Shown here piece after piece: positions 63,761 to 64,000 of a stretch of 64,000 nt of DNA; position 1 is the first letter of the stretch, and each line of letters begins with the position of its first letter. The stretch is from Carposina sasakii. Its lineage: Eukaryota; Arthropoda; Insecta; Lepidoptera; Carposinidae. Both the position numbers and the translations under genes were made by a program. The stretch lies in NCBI GenBank assembly GCA_014607495.2, contig CP053159.1, positions 3,665,501 to 3,729,500 on the forward strand, in the 5' to 3' direction. The notes beneath the pieces were generated by a model. It did no database searches. It saw nothing but the letters and a program-made list of their open reading frames with translations, and was not told the origin of the DNA.

Positions 63761-64000
63761 ATTAGACTAAGACCAAAAGGGTTATTAATGTTATTCCTAA
63801 TTACATTCCACAATAAGCTATTATTTCATTAGTATAATAATAAAAATATTATTGTATTATCACCAGAGAAGTCAGAGATCAATATTTTATCTTAACAGTG
63901 TGCCAATTATTCTGCACCTATTTATTATAGTACATTGCTCTGGGATAAAAATAATGACACTGAAGTCAACATAGAACTAGATTCCATATAAATAAATCTA

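Larger units (their letters stand above)
62869..64000. other. Prosaposin upstream intron, runs off the window
   Basis: No exon encoding a start codon and signal peptide is found here, so the first coding exon lies beyond 64000. Holds a diverged MITE relative (63213-63480) and an S1 fragment. Confidence 0.5.

Noticed and set aside
1..64000. CRISPR array, bacterial operon or biosynthetic cluster
   Set aside because: The window is eukaryotic with spliced genes; no regularly spaced direct repeats were seen.

Overview
This is a eukaryotic nuclear window, almost certainly from a moth or butterfly. Genes are split into small exons with GT..AG introns. Introns are packed with short interspersed repeats and miniature transposons of lepidopteran style, and TACCTAC-like runs are common. 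The order is inferred from repeat style and gene families, not from a search. Exon coordinates were worked out by hand from splice sites, reading phase and protein motifs.

Four host protein genes are present. (1) 725-19990, minus strand: a complete 13-exon gene for a ZAD / polyglutamine / C2H2 zinc-finger protein of about 673 aa. (2) 4522-5178, plus strand: a two-exon gene for a 94-aa single-pass membrane protein I do not recognise, nested in an intron of gene 1 on the opposite strand. (3) 21298-27291, plus strand: a four-exon NME5-like gene of 233 aa, with an NDP-kinase domain followed by a Dpy-30 motif. It lies head-to-head with gene 1. (4) 29860-62868, minus strand: prosaposin (Drosophila Sap-r type), 19 exons in the window and about 958 aa, ending at its stop codon. 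The signal-peptide exon must lie beyond 64000. Genes 3 and 4 converge near 28.0 kb. Two tRNA-Pro genes (AGG and TGG) sit in one prosaposin intron.

Mobile DNA fills much of the rest. A full-length BEL/Pao LTR retrotransposon (32840-39887) has 722-bp LTRs that look identical, a 5-bp target duplication and one open 1880-aa gag-pol frame. An apparently intact hAT transposon (50257-53335) has an 8-bp target duplication and a 639-aa BED/hAT transposase. Both lie in prosaposin introns. A rearranged, broken pogo/Tigger-like element (13948-17422) lies in the zinc-finger gene's second intron. An RTE-type LINE 3' fragment ends about 15 bp from a prosaposin splice acceptor. Many SINE-like repeats and MITEs are nested in one another. 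One is a near-perfect 335-bp palindrome (28816-29150) in the probable prosaposin 3' UTR.

I see no operon, CRISPR array or biosynthetic cluster. The most unusual items are the palindrome in the 3' UTR, the start codon overlapping the primer-binding site in the BEL element, the pogo rearrangement with a PHD-like zinc finger, and the polyglutamine tract split over three exons.
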